Below are positions 1-13,100 of a DNA stretch of 64,000 nt, piece by piece. Within the stretch, counting starts at the first letter, position 1. Each line of letters starts with the position of its first letter. This DNA comes from Icerya purchasi (taxonomy: Eukaryota > Arthropoda > Insecta > Hemiptera > Monophlebidae). Location: the NCBI GenBank assembly GCA_039619475.1, contig CM077116.1, positions 99,865,164 through 99,929,163 of the forward strand, written 5' to 3'. Both the position numbers and the translations under genes were made by a program. Below the pieces are notes generated by a model. That model saw nothing but the letters and a program-made list of their open reading frames with translations. It did no database searches and was not told where the DNA came from.

Positions 1-56
1 ATAAATATATATTTGTGTGTTTGTCTATGTAATTAATAATTTATGTTTCATTACAG

Positions 57-204
57 ATCAATAAGTCCGGAGCTGCCCATCAGTCTTACTATATGACTCA
101 TTCATTTCCACCCGGATCATCCGCTACTTTGCCTCGCGGTGGACCACTGCTACGGCCGTATTCGCCTGCAATTGCTCACGCAACCGCATCAAAGCAACAC
201 CCCG
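57..204 (+). CDS. CG32809-like: Coding exon 1 of window (phase 0 in, 1 out)
   Basis: The acceptor 'ttacag' ends at 56 and the donor 'gtttgt' starts at 205; length is 148 nt. The reading frame is set by the joined downstream exons and opens with INKSGAAHQSYYMTHSF, followed by a Gly/Pro/Ser-rich linker that includes 'LPRGGPLLRPYSP'. There is no start codon context, so this is an internal exon of a longer gene. The part is probably disordered and contains no domain I can name. Confidence 0.82.
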
Positions 205-3200
205 GTTTGTTTTTGTTTTTTTTATTTTATTTATTTTTAATTGAAATTATATTTATCGCGAAATTGCGCTACACTAGCTTGACTTTTATCTTTGAAAATC
301 CATCAGTTTTACGTTAGGACGAAACAATAAGTCTGTTCAAAATTAATCTGTTGAGATTTTTAAATCTAAACGAAACCTTTGTAAAAGTAATTGTTATTTT
401 AGTGGTAAAAAAATCAACCTTTTCGATGTGTATCATCTAGAATTAAGACTGTCACATTTGAAAAAAAATTGTAATATATATGTATAAATTTTGCAAAATG
501 TATTTCGACGAGGTACTTTTTAAAATTTGTTTTAAAGTGTTTTTCAACCGAGAAATTTATAATATTTCTTTTTTTCGGCTAAAATCAAACGCATATAAGT
601 TAGTCAGCTCATTCAAATGATGTAGTTGCATGCAACTTTAATCGTGTTCTTTAATTTCTTTTTTCTGCGAACCGTTCTACACTGTGTTTCCATTTCAGGC
701 TTTATACTTTCTTTATTATAAAATCGTCGCTATTGCATTGATTACTTCTATCTGATCGGATTAAAATATAACTGATTCATTTCCCTTATAATTGTTTCTG
801 GGCAAAAGCCGTCCCTGGTTGATGAGTCGAAAAAAGAAAAGAAACTTTAATCAACACACAAATAAGTTGTAGCGTTTTTTGTTTTTTTTTTTTGTTTTTA
901 AAAATAAACGGTAGAAGAAGTCCTCCATTCGTATATTACGTGTGCCAAAAATTTCGAAGATTAAAATAAAAATAATTCATAATTGGAAATTAATAATTTT
1001 AAACTTTTTAACAAAATGCCGGTTTCCTACTCAGCATGTTCTTTCGTTTTATTTTATTTTTTGTTTGCAGTTTACCGAGTACGACTTTAAATAACCGAAA
1101 ATTAGGCGCGTTTTATTTACAGGGCGAACATAACACATAAATCATAAATTGAAAGCTGTTCCAGCAAAAACATAAAAAGTAACATCAACGAACTCTTCAT
1201 AAAGCTTCCAAAAAATTATTATATAGTATTTTCATACCAGAAACAAAAAAAAATAGGAAAATTAAAAATTTTTGAAATAATACGTCATTATATTACCGTC
1301 AGTGTAGATGATACGATAAAGTCAACATGTTGGAAATGATTTTTTAGCTGTACTCGTCCAGGATTTTACACTAATTCCTTTTTGGAAACCTTGATCATAA
1401 TCGGGCTTTTTCAAATGCGCCAGTATAATTCTAAATACTTTTTCATGAAATTGAAGTTGATACGCCGTGCAAGCGTTTTTGCAACCTGTAGGCAGTTTGC
1501 TATTACCATTCGCATCTTATGTTTCGAATTATATCTCGTAAAAAAATTAAACATAAATGTAACGAGTCTACAGGTGTGTATTATTTGTGTATATACTCGC
1601 GCGCAAGTCATCATTCAGAACAGCCGAAAGAAGACAAAGAGTTTAGAAAAAAAAATGGTATTTACAATTATCAGTTTGATACCAATGTCAAAGATTAAAT
1701 AGTAAACTATTACGGATAACCACCGAATATGAAGTCAAAAACAGACCCATATAATTGTTTCGGCCCTTAATAACAATAATAATAATAATAATAACGATGA
1801 TGATAATAAAAATAATGCACCGTAATTTTAAGTTAAAAAAGTTATATTTAAATTTTTTAAATTTTTATTTTTCCTTAACAGTTTTTAATTTTTTTTTAAA
1901 TTAAAAAACATAATTACGATTTTAAATATTTGTATAACTCTTAAAATTACGTAACATGTTTATTTGATAAATCGCCCCATTATTAATAAATTGCCAGGCA
2001 TTAGCTTCTCTTTCAATTGCGAGATTGCGTACGTAGATGTTTATATGATGAACAAGTACAAGCAATAAAATTTAATAGTTTCACATTTTAGAATATTGTT
2101 GTAAACTGAATTATCGTTTGGTAATTTAAAAAGAAATAAATTGTTTTCGTTAATTAATCAGTAATTATTGATCCAGTAACGTGGATGAGGTGAAAGAACA
2201 GAATGATAAGGACCATATTTTCATTTTACCGGATACGAAACTAATGAGAAGATCTAGGAGTCCGGGAACATTAGAGGGAATATAGAGAAATAATATAAAA
2301 TATAGAAGGTTAGTTTTAAGAGTTAAGAGTAAAATAGATCACGCACAGTAGACAAGAACGCATTCAAAAAATATGTTATACAAATGGAGATCGCGCAATG
2401 CACCAGAGAGAAATGTAATCAAGAAGAAACAGTTTAGAGAAGAAGAAAGAACATTGTGCAAGAAGGCGAAGTATTTGTAATCGACGAGAATGAGGCAAGT
2501 TTTAGGGATTGAGGAGGTGGAATTGCGCATAATGGAGTACCGTAGTGTTTAAGGTGGCGGGATTTATAGTTGGTACAAGAATACTACATGATGAAATTTG
2601 GCTAATTGGACGTGTGTTTTCGCAGATCTGGAAAGAAGGTAGAGTTTTGTTTCCCTCGTCACCATCGAGTGTCTAGAAACCTGAAGAAAGAAGAGATCAT
2701 GATATTCTAATAGGAACTTATGACACAGCGGTATATTGCCAGGAGAACACTTTAAAACCCTAAAGCAATGAGGAATTTAGTAAAATCTCACGAGTATAAT
2801 CTGTTTCATTCGTATAACCTTTAATGATACATAGGAGAGCTACAATTTTCTACGCTAAAACAGGTAAAAATCCTTTGCTGCGCCTACTGTAATAATTATT
2901 ACCAGCTGAAATGTAGCGGACTTGGTGAAGAATGGAAATAATTATTTTGTTGCATAGTCGCTGAAAATGCAAGTTGAAAAGCGGTTGAACAGCGAAAAAA
3001 TTTAGCTGTCGTTCTTATTTTTCGAATTTTACACGAAAATTTTAAAACCTCTTGTTTTTCTTTAATTTTATTTTCCGGATCGTCAACATTAACCCGGCGC
3101 AAGTGAAATTTTTCTATACTTTCAATGTGCCTCAGCGAGATTAGTATAAAATCTTACCTAAACGAAATTATCTAATTCTCCGCAGAATGTTAATTAAAAC

Positions 3201-4110
3201 TGCGCCAATTTTTCTGTGAAAATTATAAAATACTACAGAGCGGGGAGGGGGGGGGGTTAACTCTCGGCGAAATTAACGAGTTAGTTTAACAACTATTTTT
3301 CTGACCACTGATGAGGGGTAATATGAGGTGTAATGTTTTTTTTGTGTGACGGAAACGGAATGACAATTACAAATTTCTACGGAACCTGAATAAATTAAAA
3401 AATGACGTTGTCATCTTGATGTGAATTATAGGATACATTCATCTGGGATCCAGCCGGTGTTACTATGGTGAGGTTGGATGCATTGACTTTTTTATATAAT
3501 ACCAGCAGACCCGCAGACGTTGTCCTGCCTGAACGTTGACTTGTCTGCTGTTAGCGAACTGAGGAAACGTTTTTTCGAAATTCTAATTTTCTACTGTTGT
3601 CCAAAGAAAAATCCAAAAAATAAGTGCAATTTCTCGTTATCCTGCGCCGTTCAATTCTGGTGAAACTTACAATTGTTTCAAAAAATTTAATGAAATTGTA
3701 AAATGAGGGCCTACACAGCTGGAATGTGAATGAGTGCGATATAATACTAAAATTAAATCTATCTATTAATAGGTTCGCCAATCAGTCCGAATTAGACTAA
3801 ATAAATTTCGTCGCTTACCTATAGCTTTACACAAAAGAAATACCATTTTTAAACAGAAACAGAAAAACAGAACACATTAGACAATAACTTTAAATAATAA
3901 AAAAAATAGTCTTCCTGTAAAACGTAAATAAACTATAACAAATACAAAGTAAAACATTTTACATAAATTTAAATAATTAAAAATAAAACTTAATTTATTT
4001 TTATTTTTTTTTGATATTTAAATAGCCTATATTGTTCCTCATGACCCCATAAATAAACTGTCCAAATTTTATAACACTCGGATGGATAGTTTCGGAGTCT
4101 ATATACATTC

Positions 4111-4141
<31 letters not shown>

Positions 4142-7100
4142 TAGATAACTTCGTTGCAATTTCCATTCCGTATCTCGCTAAATTTCTGTTTCTTTTTTTT
4201 TTTTTAAATAATAAGTTTCTTTGGGCTCAAATTTCTTATTCATTAAGTTTGTTTCATTATTTACTTTATTTTTAGTCATTTAAATTATTACATTTGCTCA
4301 CGCAGTCGTCTTTCATATTGACCGCCGCACGTTCTACACAGCTAATTGGATAATCCAGACGCTGTAGTTCGCACGATAATAATATATGTAAATATAATTA
4401 CCTCCCTCAAAAATAATAATTAACCCAAAAAAAAAACGAATTTTTTCTGTAACCGTTTGTTTTTACTTATTTGTTTATTTTTGGGCTTGTTAGCTATCGG
4501 GGCATTAATCTAGCGCGCACTATCCTTTTTGTTTACACTTTTCCGTTAACTGGAGCAGCATTTAGACCATTGAACGAAACATCATTGCCTAACCGAATCA
4601 CGCGGAATACCCAGCGCACCGAGCAGTTGCTCGACTCACAAAGTCATACCGTCCTCAGAAATTAAATTATACGATTCGCCTTCTTTTTCTCTTTTACTGT
4701 ATAATACTTCAAAACAAAAACTTACGTATATATTTATGTGTGTGGCGCGTGTATATATATCTGTTACGGTTTTGTTTATGTTTTCTGAAATATTCGTCTG
4801 TATCGCCCTATATTCATTCAGCTTTATAATTTGCGAAAATTCCTTAAACTCGCGAAAACGAATTTTGCCATGTTTTTTTTTGGACTTTTAAACTGCGTAT
4901 ATTATTCCTCATGACCTTATAAATACACTGTCCGAATTTCATAAAAATCGGATGGATAGTTTCGGAGTCTATCGAGGACATACAAAACAAGAGACATACA
5001 TTCATTTTTATATATATAGAAGATAATATATGCGATGTATTTCACCGTTTAAGATAATTGTACACTTTTAGTTTGTTTTTTTTTTAACAAGTAATCTCGA
5101 GGCATTAAAAAAAAAATTTAAGGAGTATTGTAGTCTAATACTAAATTACCATAATAAAAGCTTAACTTCAGTATAACGTGTTTTCGTGTTTCATCAGGAA
5201 CAAAGGGACATATGAATGTAAAAAATTTCTGAAACAAAATTTTTACACCTTCGTTTACATTCGTATATTTGCTCTGATGATATGGCCTTGTGAAAAACAT
5301 TTCCAAAAGCTAAAAATACTTTCTTATAACGTGTAAACACAATTCTAAAATGGACTCTCGTTATATTCACATTTTTGCCGGCAGCGTTAAAAACATTTCC
5401 CAAAGCTTATTTTTTAATTAAAAAAAAAAAAAAAAAACAGAAAAAAATGCTACACAACTGTATGTGTGCCATTATTATTATTTCTATTTACGTTCGAAAA
5501 ATACTTTCTATTTCGCGTGTAAAAAGATTTTAAAACGCACTACACACAATCATAGGCGTGAAATTTAGATAGCAGGGATCTGAGTTTCAAAATGTGGAAA
5601 CCTTAAATTATTATCAATAATGACAATTAACAAGTTGAAGACTTAAATGTAGATCAAAATCCGTACCTGTTTGCTAATATTCGTAAATATAAATACTTCA
5701 GTAATAAACAAAAATAAGTATAAAATAATTTACTTTAGAGTAAATTAAATATCTTAATTTGAGAAAACGTTTTATATCCCATCCATCAGCTAAGAGTACC
5801 GAGTGTACCCAAATAAAACTCAAATTTTAGTTTTACTAAAGTATACTCTGTATTGTTAGCTGATGATGGGATATAAAACGTTTTCTTAAATTAAGATATT
5901 TATTTTAATTTACTCTAAAGTAAATTATTTCATACTTAAAGTTGAAGACTTTATAAGCTCGTAAGACAGTGAATTTTAGAAAACTGTAACTTATTCGTCT
6001 GAAATATTTTTGGAGAATCTTTCGATTTTTTTTTTCCCCCTGTTAATATTTACGAAAAGGATTATTTAGGGAGAAAAAAAGTTTAATCCATTACATTACG
6101 GGAACGCCATTGTTGACGCGTATTCACGGTTATCATAGGCGCGTACTTTCTGTATGCTAACAGAGACGTAATATCTCTTTTTAACGTTTACAATGGAACA
6201 ACGAGTATAGAGGGGCGCTACATTATCTCTATAATGCCTTTAATTGAATCGTCGCTGACCTCAGCTGCTGTACCATTGCGATTAAGCACGAATCAATCGT
6301 TTAAACGATTAACGTGTTTCCATTGCACAATCGTACGAGTCGGAAAAAAAATAAACTGCTTTCATAACACGCTGGCCAATAGGCACCGTCTGAGACATAT
6401 CAATTACCTCTTTCCGGAATATAAGCGCCGTCCAATCGGATAATGATTGTCCGTTGTTATTTCTATTATGTTAAATAAATAAACGATTCGAATGCGAGAT
6501 AACCATAGAATATCGTTTAATTGTTACCTCGCCTTTTAGAATGAGCGCCAAATAGTTCCGAATTATTATTCGTACCAGTATTTTCTTCGTTCACTTTTAA
6601 TATTCTTTTTTTTCTTTTCTTTTCTTTGTAGGATTTATGTCATCTCCAGAAAGAGCAGTCGCACCACCGAGAGGTTATAATCCGTATCGATTGTACGAAG
6701 ATCCGTATTACGCTCAGTTTGCCGCACGTTCCAATTCGATTACTCCTATTATTGACGAAGAAACTAAGTACGGATTATGAAATTATTCATAAAATATCTC
6801 TTTAGTAAGCGTTTTTTCGATTTTTTTCAGGATCAGAATATCGTTTGGAGACATCAACATTATTATAAATGACTCTTCTCCGTTGTTGTAGAGTGCATTT
6901 TTGAGTTGTTTTTTTTTAATATTAAAAATATTTCTTACTTGTCCCTCCGTACAAAATATAAACGTTTAGAAAATAGAAACGGTGAACATGCTGATTTGTA
7001 TACTTCTATTTGTGTGATTCATCGTAAAAACACGAAAATATGCTGAATTCTAAAAATATAACAGAGTAGGATTCACACACCAGGCGCCCATAATTATCCG

Positions 7101-10100
7101 TAATTACATTGTGGGGACATTGAGAAAAGAATAAAGGAATCAGTTCATCCTCTTGCCTGTAATATCACGTTTAGGCAGATGGGGCAAATGGGTACGTCGA
7201 AATTCATTCTTTTAAAAAAAGGCTCACTAATATCCGCACCGGAATTACGCACAAGACTTTTACAAAAAAAAAAAAAAAAAAAAAAGAGACAAAAACAGCA
7301 CTCAAACCGTACAGTATTCGTTTAACAGTATGATTCCAAAATTTCTGATGGGCTCTTCGTTACACTTGCTTTTTTTCACATTCAACGACTTTTAAGATTT
7401 TTACGTATTTTTAAAAGTTTTTTTTTTTTTTTTTTCAATCTGGTAATGAAAAGTTATATGTATTAAGAATATACCTTATATAACAATTTAATTCAAAAAT
7501 ATTCGATAATCAAAAATTTCCCAAAACTCGATTCTTTCGAATTCTAATTTACTACATTATAATAATAGAGATGGCTGACTTATCGGATACACTGAAATGC
7601 ATTTTATGTAAATTAATTAATTAGTCGACTTGAAGGTATTTGCGTATTAATATAAAAACATTCTTCGTGAAGCATGATTAGTACCATGCGAAACGTATGT
7701 ACCTTCTTAGTACTTGTATACTAGAACATTTTGAACGTAACAGTAATATTCATTAATCTCTTTTTGGCGTATTTAGACATTTTATGATATTCCCGAATAT
7801 TTTACGGTAGCCGTTAATAGTTTTTCAAAAGTGTTAATACTTTACGTTTTAAGTAATATCACACAGTTCACGATTAAACTGAAGCCGAGCGCACGAACAT
7901 ACGCTTCTAGAGGACTCAATTTTTCGAACGGATATATTACGTGAACGCTGAAACGAGCAAGCAATAAATATGTGTTTAAAATAACGATAATGAAAGGTCC
8001 GAAATAAGAAAAAATAGGGCATCGCGGGCACGACACGGAGGAGAGGGTAAAAATGGGATAGAAATGGGAACCAGAAAAAAAAAAAGGATGAGAATCATTT
8101 GATAGGAGGGATGCGAAAAATGTTATAAATCGCCACCGATTCATAGCTGCGAAACGAATGAAAAGAAATCATTCCACAGAGATCGCCTTTTAACGTCAGT
8201 ATGACCGCGCATTTTCAGAGGAGTCGGATAAAAACGAACACCAAAAGCGTCGTTCGTAACAAATAAGGAGGAAATGTGCAGTTTGTTGTACATATTTTTT
8301 AAAAATCGGATTACAGCTAGCAGTTGCGATGGATTCAGCTGGGTAAATGGTGAACCGTAACGAGATTTATTTTATTGCGGGGTTACATCCTGTTTCGTTT
8401 TAAAATTGATCAGATTCAAAAGAGACACGGATTCAAAAATCTCTCCTTTTAGTCAACTTTACAGAGGAAATTTTAAGGTTTTTTTAAAAAATTCAAAAAG
8501 TTTTTTAGAGTTGATCGCGAAAAAAAAGGATTTTTTTTGGGGGGGGGTCGTCTACAAGGACATTGGTCCAAGAACAGAGGAAAAAGGACGAGGAAACTTA
8601 GATCTTTATACGATCAGAGATAGCCGACAAAAAGGAATCAAGAGTCTGAACAACAGATGGAGAAGGAAGGGAGAGAATGAACGAAGCACTGTATGGAGTG
8701 GGAATACCAATTTGTAAAAGGGAGGAGTAGAAAGCAGCTTGATCGGTTACAAGAGATGCACACTCGAACATTACGTGATCGGAATCACACACAAATTGGA
8801 TATTGGAGGGGTGCAATGGACAAAAAGGAAACGGCACAAGAGAGAAACGAAAAAGCGAGGAAGGAAGCAAACTGTGCTCAAAGCGCAGGCGGCAAATCGC
8901 AGAGATGTTGGAGCGACGCATGACAGGAAAGTCAAGAAACCAGGGGAAACGAGGAAGGGAAGGCTGAATAGATAAGAAAAAGGAATCCGGGTTGGAGAAA
9001 GAGGAGACGTAGGAGTCAAACCATAGATTGGAATGAGCAGCAGAAGACAGAAGAGTTATACTGGAAGAAGAGAAAACAGGAAGAAACCTACCGGAAGAGG
9101 ATGATAACCGAGCGAATGAATCAACTAACTCATTACCCTCAATTCCGGCATAACCCGGTATCCAAGTCCGTTTGGATTATGTGTGAAAGGAAAAGATCAT
9201 GAATTAAAGAGCGAATAAGAAGAATAACGTAGTCGGTTAAGTGAGTAGGGAGAGGAGATGCGATAGTCTGCAGCACGCTTTGAGCATCCGACAAAATAAG
9301 GATATTGCGAGAGACAGGAGAGGATCTGATAAAAAGAAAGACACGCAGAATAGTAGAGGACTCCGCATAGAAGATTGAGCAAACGGAGGGAAGTTTAAAG
9401 GACTCGACATAATTTAGAGAAGGACAGAAAAAGGCTGCACCAACACCATTGGGGGTCCCTTGGAGCCATCGGTGAAAATCAAAAAATGATTAGGGAAACA
9501 AGAGTTTAGATTCTGTAAAAATTCCGATCTAACAACATTATAAATGACAGGTTTAGGAGGAATCGGGGAATAAGAGCAATTAATAGGATGAAGAAAAGAG
9601 GAAAAATTGAAGGAGAAATATGGGAGTTTATCATGAATGTGTAGATATACGGAGAAAACTGAACAAGACGGGCAGCGATAAGTGATAGAATGGGAGTTTT
9701 GTTGACAGAAAAACGCCAGCTACGTAAGATGGATGAATAAGAAGAAATCAGAGGAGAAGAGGAAATCGGCAACCGTTTGATGAGGAAACGATAACCCAAG
9801 AAGGAACGTCGAAGAAAAAGAGGAGGAATGTGAGATTCCGCGTGCAGAGCTGGGATAGGAGTAGACTTTCGAGCTCCAAGGCAGAGGCGGAGACATGCAT
9901 TTTGGACCCGATCGAACTTAGACAGAAGGGATCTAGAAGAATTTCTGTAAATGTAGGAACAGTAATCAAGAATAGAGCGGATAAAAGATTTGTAAAACAT
10001 AAGCAGGATCACAAGATCACCAAAGAAGGATACGAGCTATAAAGCAGCTATAGGGCCAAGTCGAAATTCTGTAATGAAAAAAAGGCCATCATATCGATTA

Positions 10101-13100
10101 CGCAATAGACAGATGAGAAAGAACAAGTATATAGAGGTAGATAAAGTTGATGTACGGATGTAAAAAAGTTGAGTATTTAGTGAAATGGCTGAGATACCGG
10201 AGAGAGAGATTTTATTCTAGTTTAAAAAAAAAAAAAACAAAAAAAAAATCATTAGAAACCCGTTATACAATAAATAACCAATTTTCAATGTTGCGCTTAT
10301 GATGTTCTTTCGCATATAAAAGGATAGGAGGGTATAATTTTTTCTCACGAAATAAATAAATATAGTGCAAACCGTTTTTTATAACGACATCAGGGGGGAG
10401 TGAATAATCCGAATTTTATCGGATATCGAGTAAAGTATCATATTCGTGTAATGTCTAACATGCAGCGATTTCATAGAATATATATTTTACGACCTATTCA
10501 CTGTTTAAACAGAGTCATTTAATTATTAGCTACGTATACTATTTCTTAATAAATTCAAAAGCCTAAACATCGAACTCTTATACTATGAAGGAAACATAAA
10601 ACTTTAAGAGGGAACAATGGTCCACTTTTTTTTTTTTTTTTTACTTTTGAAGAAATTTTGTAATTTTCGGTTAATTATTATAAGGAGATGAGTAGCGATT
10701 TTTTTTTCCAATATTTTTTTGGTAATAACTTGTACTCCAATTTTCCGTCAATTTCGTTTAATTTGTATTAAGGGGAATAACAATAAACTTTATTTTTACA
10801 TCGAAAAAGATTAGGGGACGATGATTTTTTTTTTTTTAAATTTATCTGTGAAAAACTTTTTCGACATTAAACCGATGATTAATTTTTCATGCGCGTATCA
10901 AAATTTTGATTACAATAACCGATTCGTCGCTATAATCGATGGAGATTAACATCATACAGTTTTATGGAGTTCTTCCGATTGCAGCAGTAAAATACGTCGT
11001 TTTTTTTTTTTTTTTTTTTTTTTTTTCGTCGTTATAACAACATCGTTGTAAATTTTGCACGAGGCGATAAATACTGACAATAAAAAAACTTTTTTAACGA
11101 AGATTTCATCAACGATCGTTACCGAGTTCGTTGGCAACATAAATAAGAGGTTCCAGCGTAAGACGGATTTAACATTTTTCCGATAATAAGCACTATGCTA
11201 ATTTTGAAATTATCTTTCTTTTCGTGTCGTTTTATTTTCGTTCTTTATAAAACAGTTATTTTCGGTCAACTCTATGCTTCTTTTGTTTTTCTTCAATCAT
11301 TCATTCGTTGTCCGCTGAGAGAGCTTCAAATTTATCCAACATCCTTTTAAAAATTATTACTCGTCTGAGTATTTTTCCGCGTCCCTTTTAAAATTCAGAT
11401 TCGTATCTTTCATTATCCGCCTTCAGTATCCACTTCTTTTGTCTCTTCTTCTTCCGAGCCATACTTCCAACGAAAGATCACTTTAATTTTTTCAGCTTAT
11501 CTCATAGCTCTGTGTGCGGTAAAACTCGAAAGTTTTAAATAAATTCGCCAATCGATTTGAATTTTAAAACGGATTCTTGTTCATTACAGCGAAGCTGAAC
11601 TATTGGACGAGTCTTTTAATCTGTACGGGGCAAGTGTGAAGTTACCAGTCGCATCACCTCGAGGAAATCCTTATAATATAGCTGCTGCAGCTCCAGCAGC
11701 AATAGCTCCGACCTTCGACGCAACCAGGTATGTATTCGCATATTTATCTCTTAGTACTGGGCTAATTAATACTTTTTTAATTGATCTTGGTCGTGCGTAA
11801 TTACGTATTTTACAGAAAAACCAGCTGTTGCAAAATCATTTCGCGACAGCGCTCTTTACCGTTTCATATTTAGATTATCTTCAGGTGTAAGATTTGCCAT
11901 TTCCTTTTTTTCCCCCTCGCCTAGTTCCCTCACCATCTGACCGCTCAATACTGATTTGAAACCAGACAGTCCACAATCTCATGAGAAGAAGCGGAAACAC
12001 TTTTTTTCATAACTTTGTCTAAATGATTTTCGTAAGCTATCATTTCAAGGTGAATAATTAAACAATATTATTACAATTTACTAGGTTACAGAGATCCGAT
12101 CGGAGCATCGTCGATATACTAATTATACCATTCTTGCATAAAATATGTTTTGTCGTAAATAGCCTTATCGCGAAAATATGACGAACACACTAGTAAGGAA
12201 AAATAAAATTGCGGGCGCGCAAATTTTATTTTAAATAGACAAAAATTAATTCGTTCCTGTCGAGAGGGGAGGGTCGACATCATTTTACACAGAGTATTAT
12301 CGCAAAAAGGGAAAAAAAAGTAATTCGGTAATTTTCGTTTTCACCAAAGGAAAAAAACACCTGCTTTTCACAGTCGCAATTTTTATTACCTTTTCACGAC
12401 GTCGTGATATAAATGAATAAACGCGTTTTTATTCAACCGGGTTCTCTGTTATCGTTTTAAGGTGAAAAATGAAAGACGCGCCTATTATTACGAAAGAAAT
12501 GGGTTTAATAATTAAGCGATTAGCGCGGAAAATTTAGCCTAATACGCTTCTGAAATTCAAAACGAACAGCTTTTTTCCCCTATCGCTTTAACCTTTTTGC
12601 AAACCCTGAAATAACCACTACTATTGCGTAACCTGTATATTTCGGAAACAGCGCACATATCGATGAAATGCGAAAATATTTTACTGCGAAAAATAAAAAA
12701 GTAAATTTTCCTTATATTACTAATTAGACTAATTAATGTTTCACCGATGACAGGTTGCGTGTCGAACATATGGAAAGGCAGTTGGCGAACCTAACCGGCC
12801 TCGTTCAGAAGGCTTTAACTCACACTCCAACTTCCTCACCGCGCGAGAGAGAATTCAGCGTGTCATCCGGTACGTATAATAAAGAGTAAATTTATTATTC
12901 TTTTCTCTTCTCGAAGTTTTCGAAGCCGAATTTGATTTGCGAAGTAGAAACGCCGATTTGCGATCATTCGTATTTCCCCCCTCATCGTATAGTAGAAAAT
13001 TTTCGAAAGAGACTTGGTTAAAAAAAGAAATTAATAAATACGATTACAAGTAAATAAAATAAAAATAAATGTAAAACATCCTAAGAATACGCATCCAATG

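Larger units (their letters stand above)
205..6631 (+). other. Intron 1 (6.4 kb) with repeats
   Basis: AT-rich intron. It holds a short LINE 3' end (751-846), an (AAT)n tract (about 1765-1812), two copies of an RTE/Penelope-like 3' tail repeat (4021-4102 and 4890-5024) and a large palindrome (5714-5938). In 850-3490, 5030-5630 and 5960-6600 I see no gene. The short ORFs there have no recognisable family and no conserved splice context. Confidence 0.7.
8529..10210 (-). mobile_element. LINE family A (Jockey-like) relic, RT to 3' end
   Basis: Minus-strand remains appear in the expected order. The reverse transcriptase C part is at 10012-9506, with 'SILDYCSYIYRNSSRSLLSK' and 'DRVQNACLRLCLGARKSTPI'. 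The RNase H motif 'TWIPGYAGIEGNELVDSFAR' lies near 9170-9100; the usual PGH is PGY. The C-terminal zinc-knuckle-like region is at 8921-8598 and ends ISDRIKI. The 3' tail at 8529-8570 is a T/G run followed by a block matching the other copies. Frames are broken between the blocks, so the element is dead. The 5' boundary near 10210 is uncertain. Confidence 0.85.
6768..11589 (+). other. Intron 2 (4.8 kb)
   Basis: Contains a fragment of the Harbinger-associated repeat (7502-7690) and the minus-strand LINE A relic (8529-10210). A 24-T run (about 11003-11026) and other homopolymers are present. The rest (6780-7500, 7700-8500, 10300-11580) holds nothing recognisable. Confidence 0.7.

Noticed and set aside
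8406..9019. Several overlapping + strand ORFs
   Set aside because: They are shadows of the minus-strand LINE A coding region.
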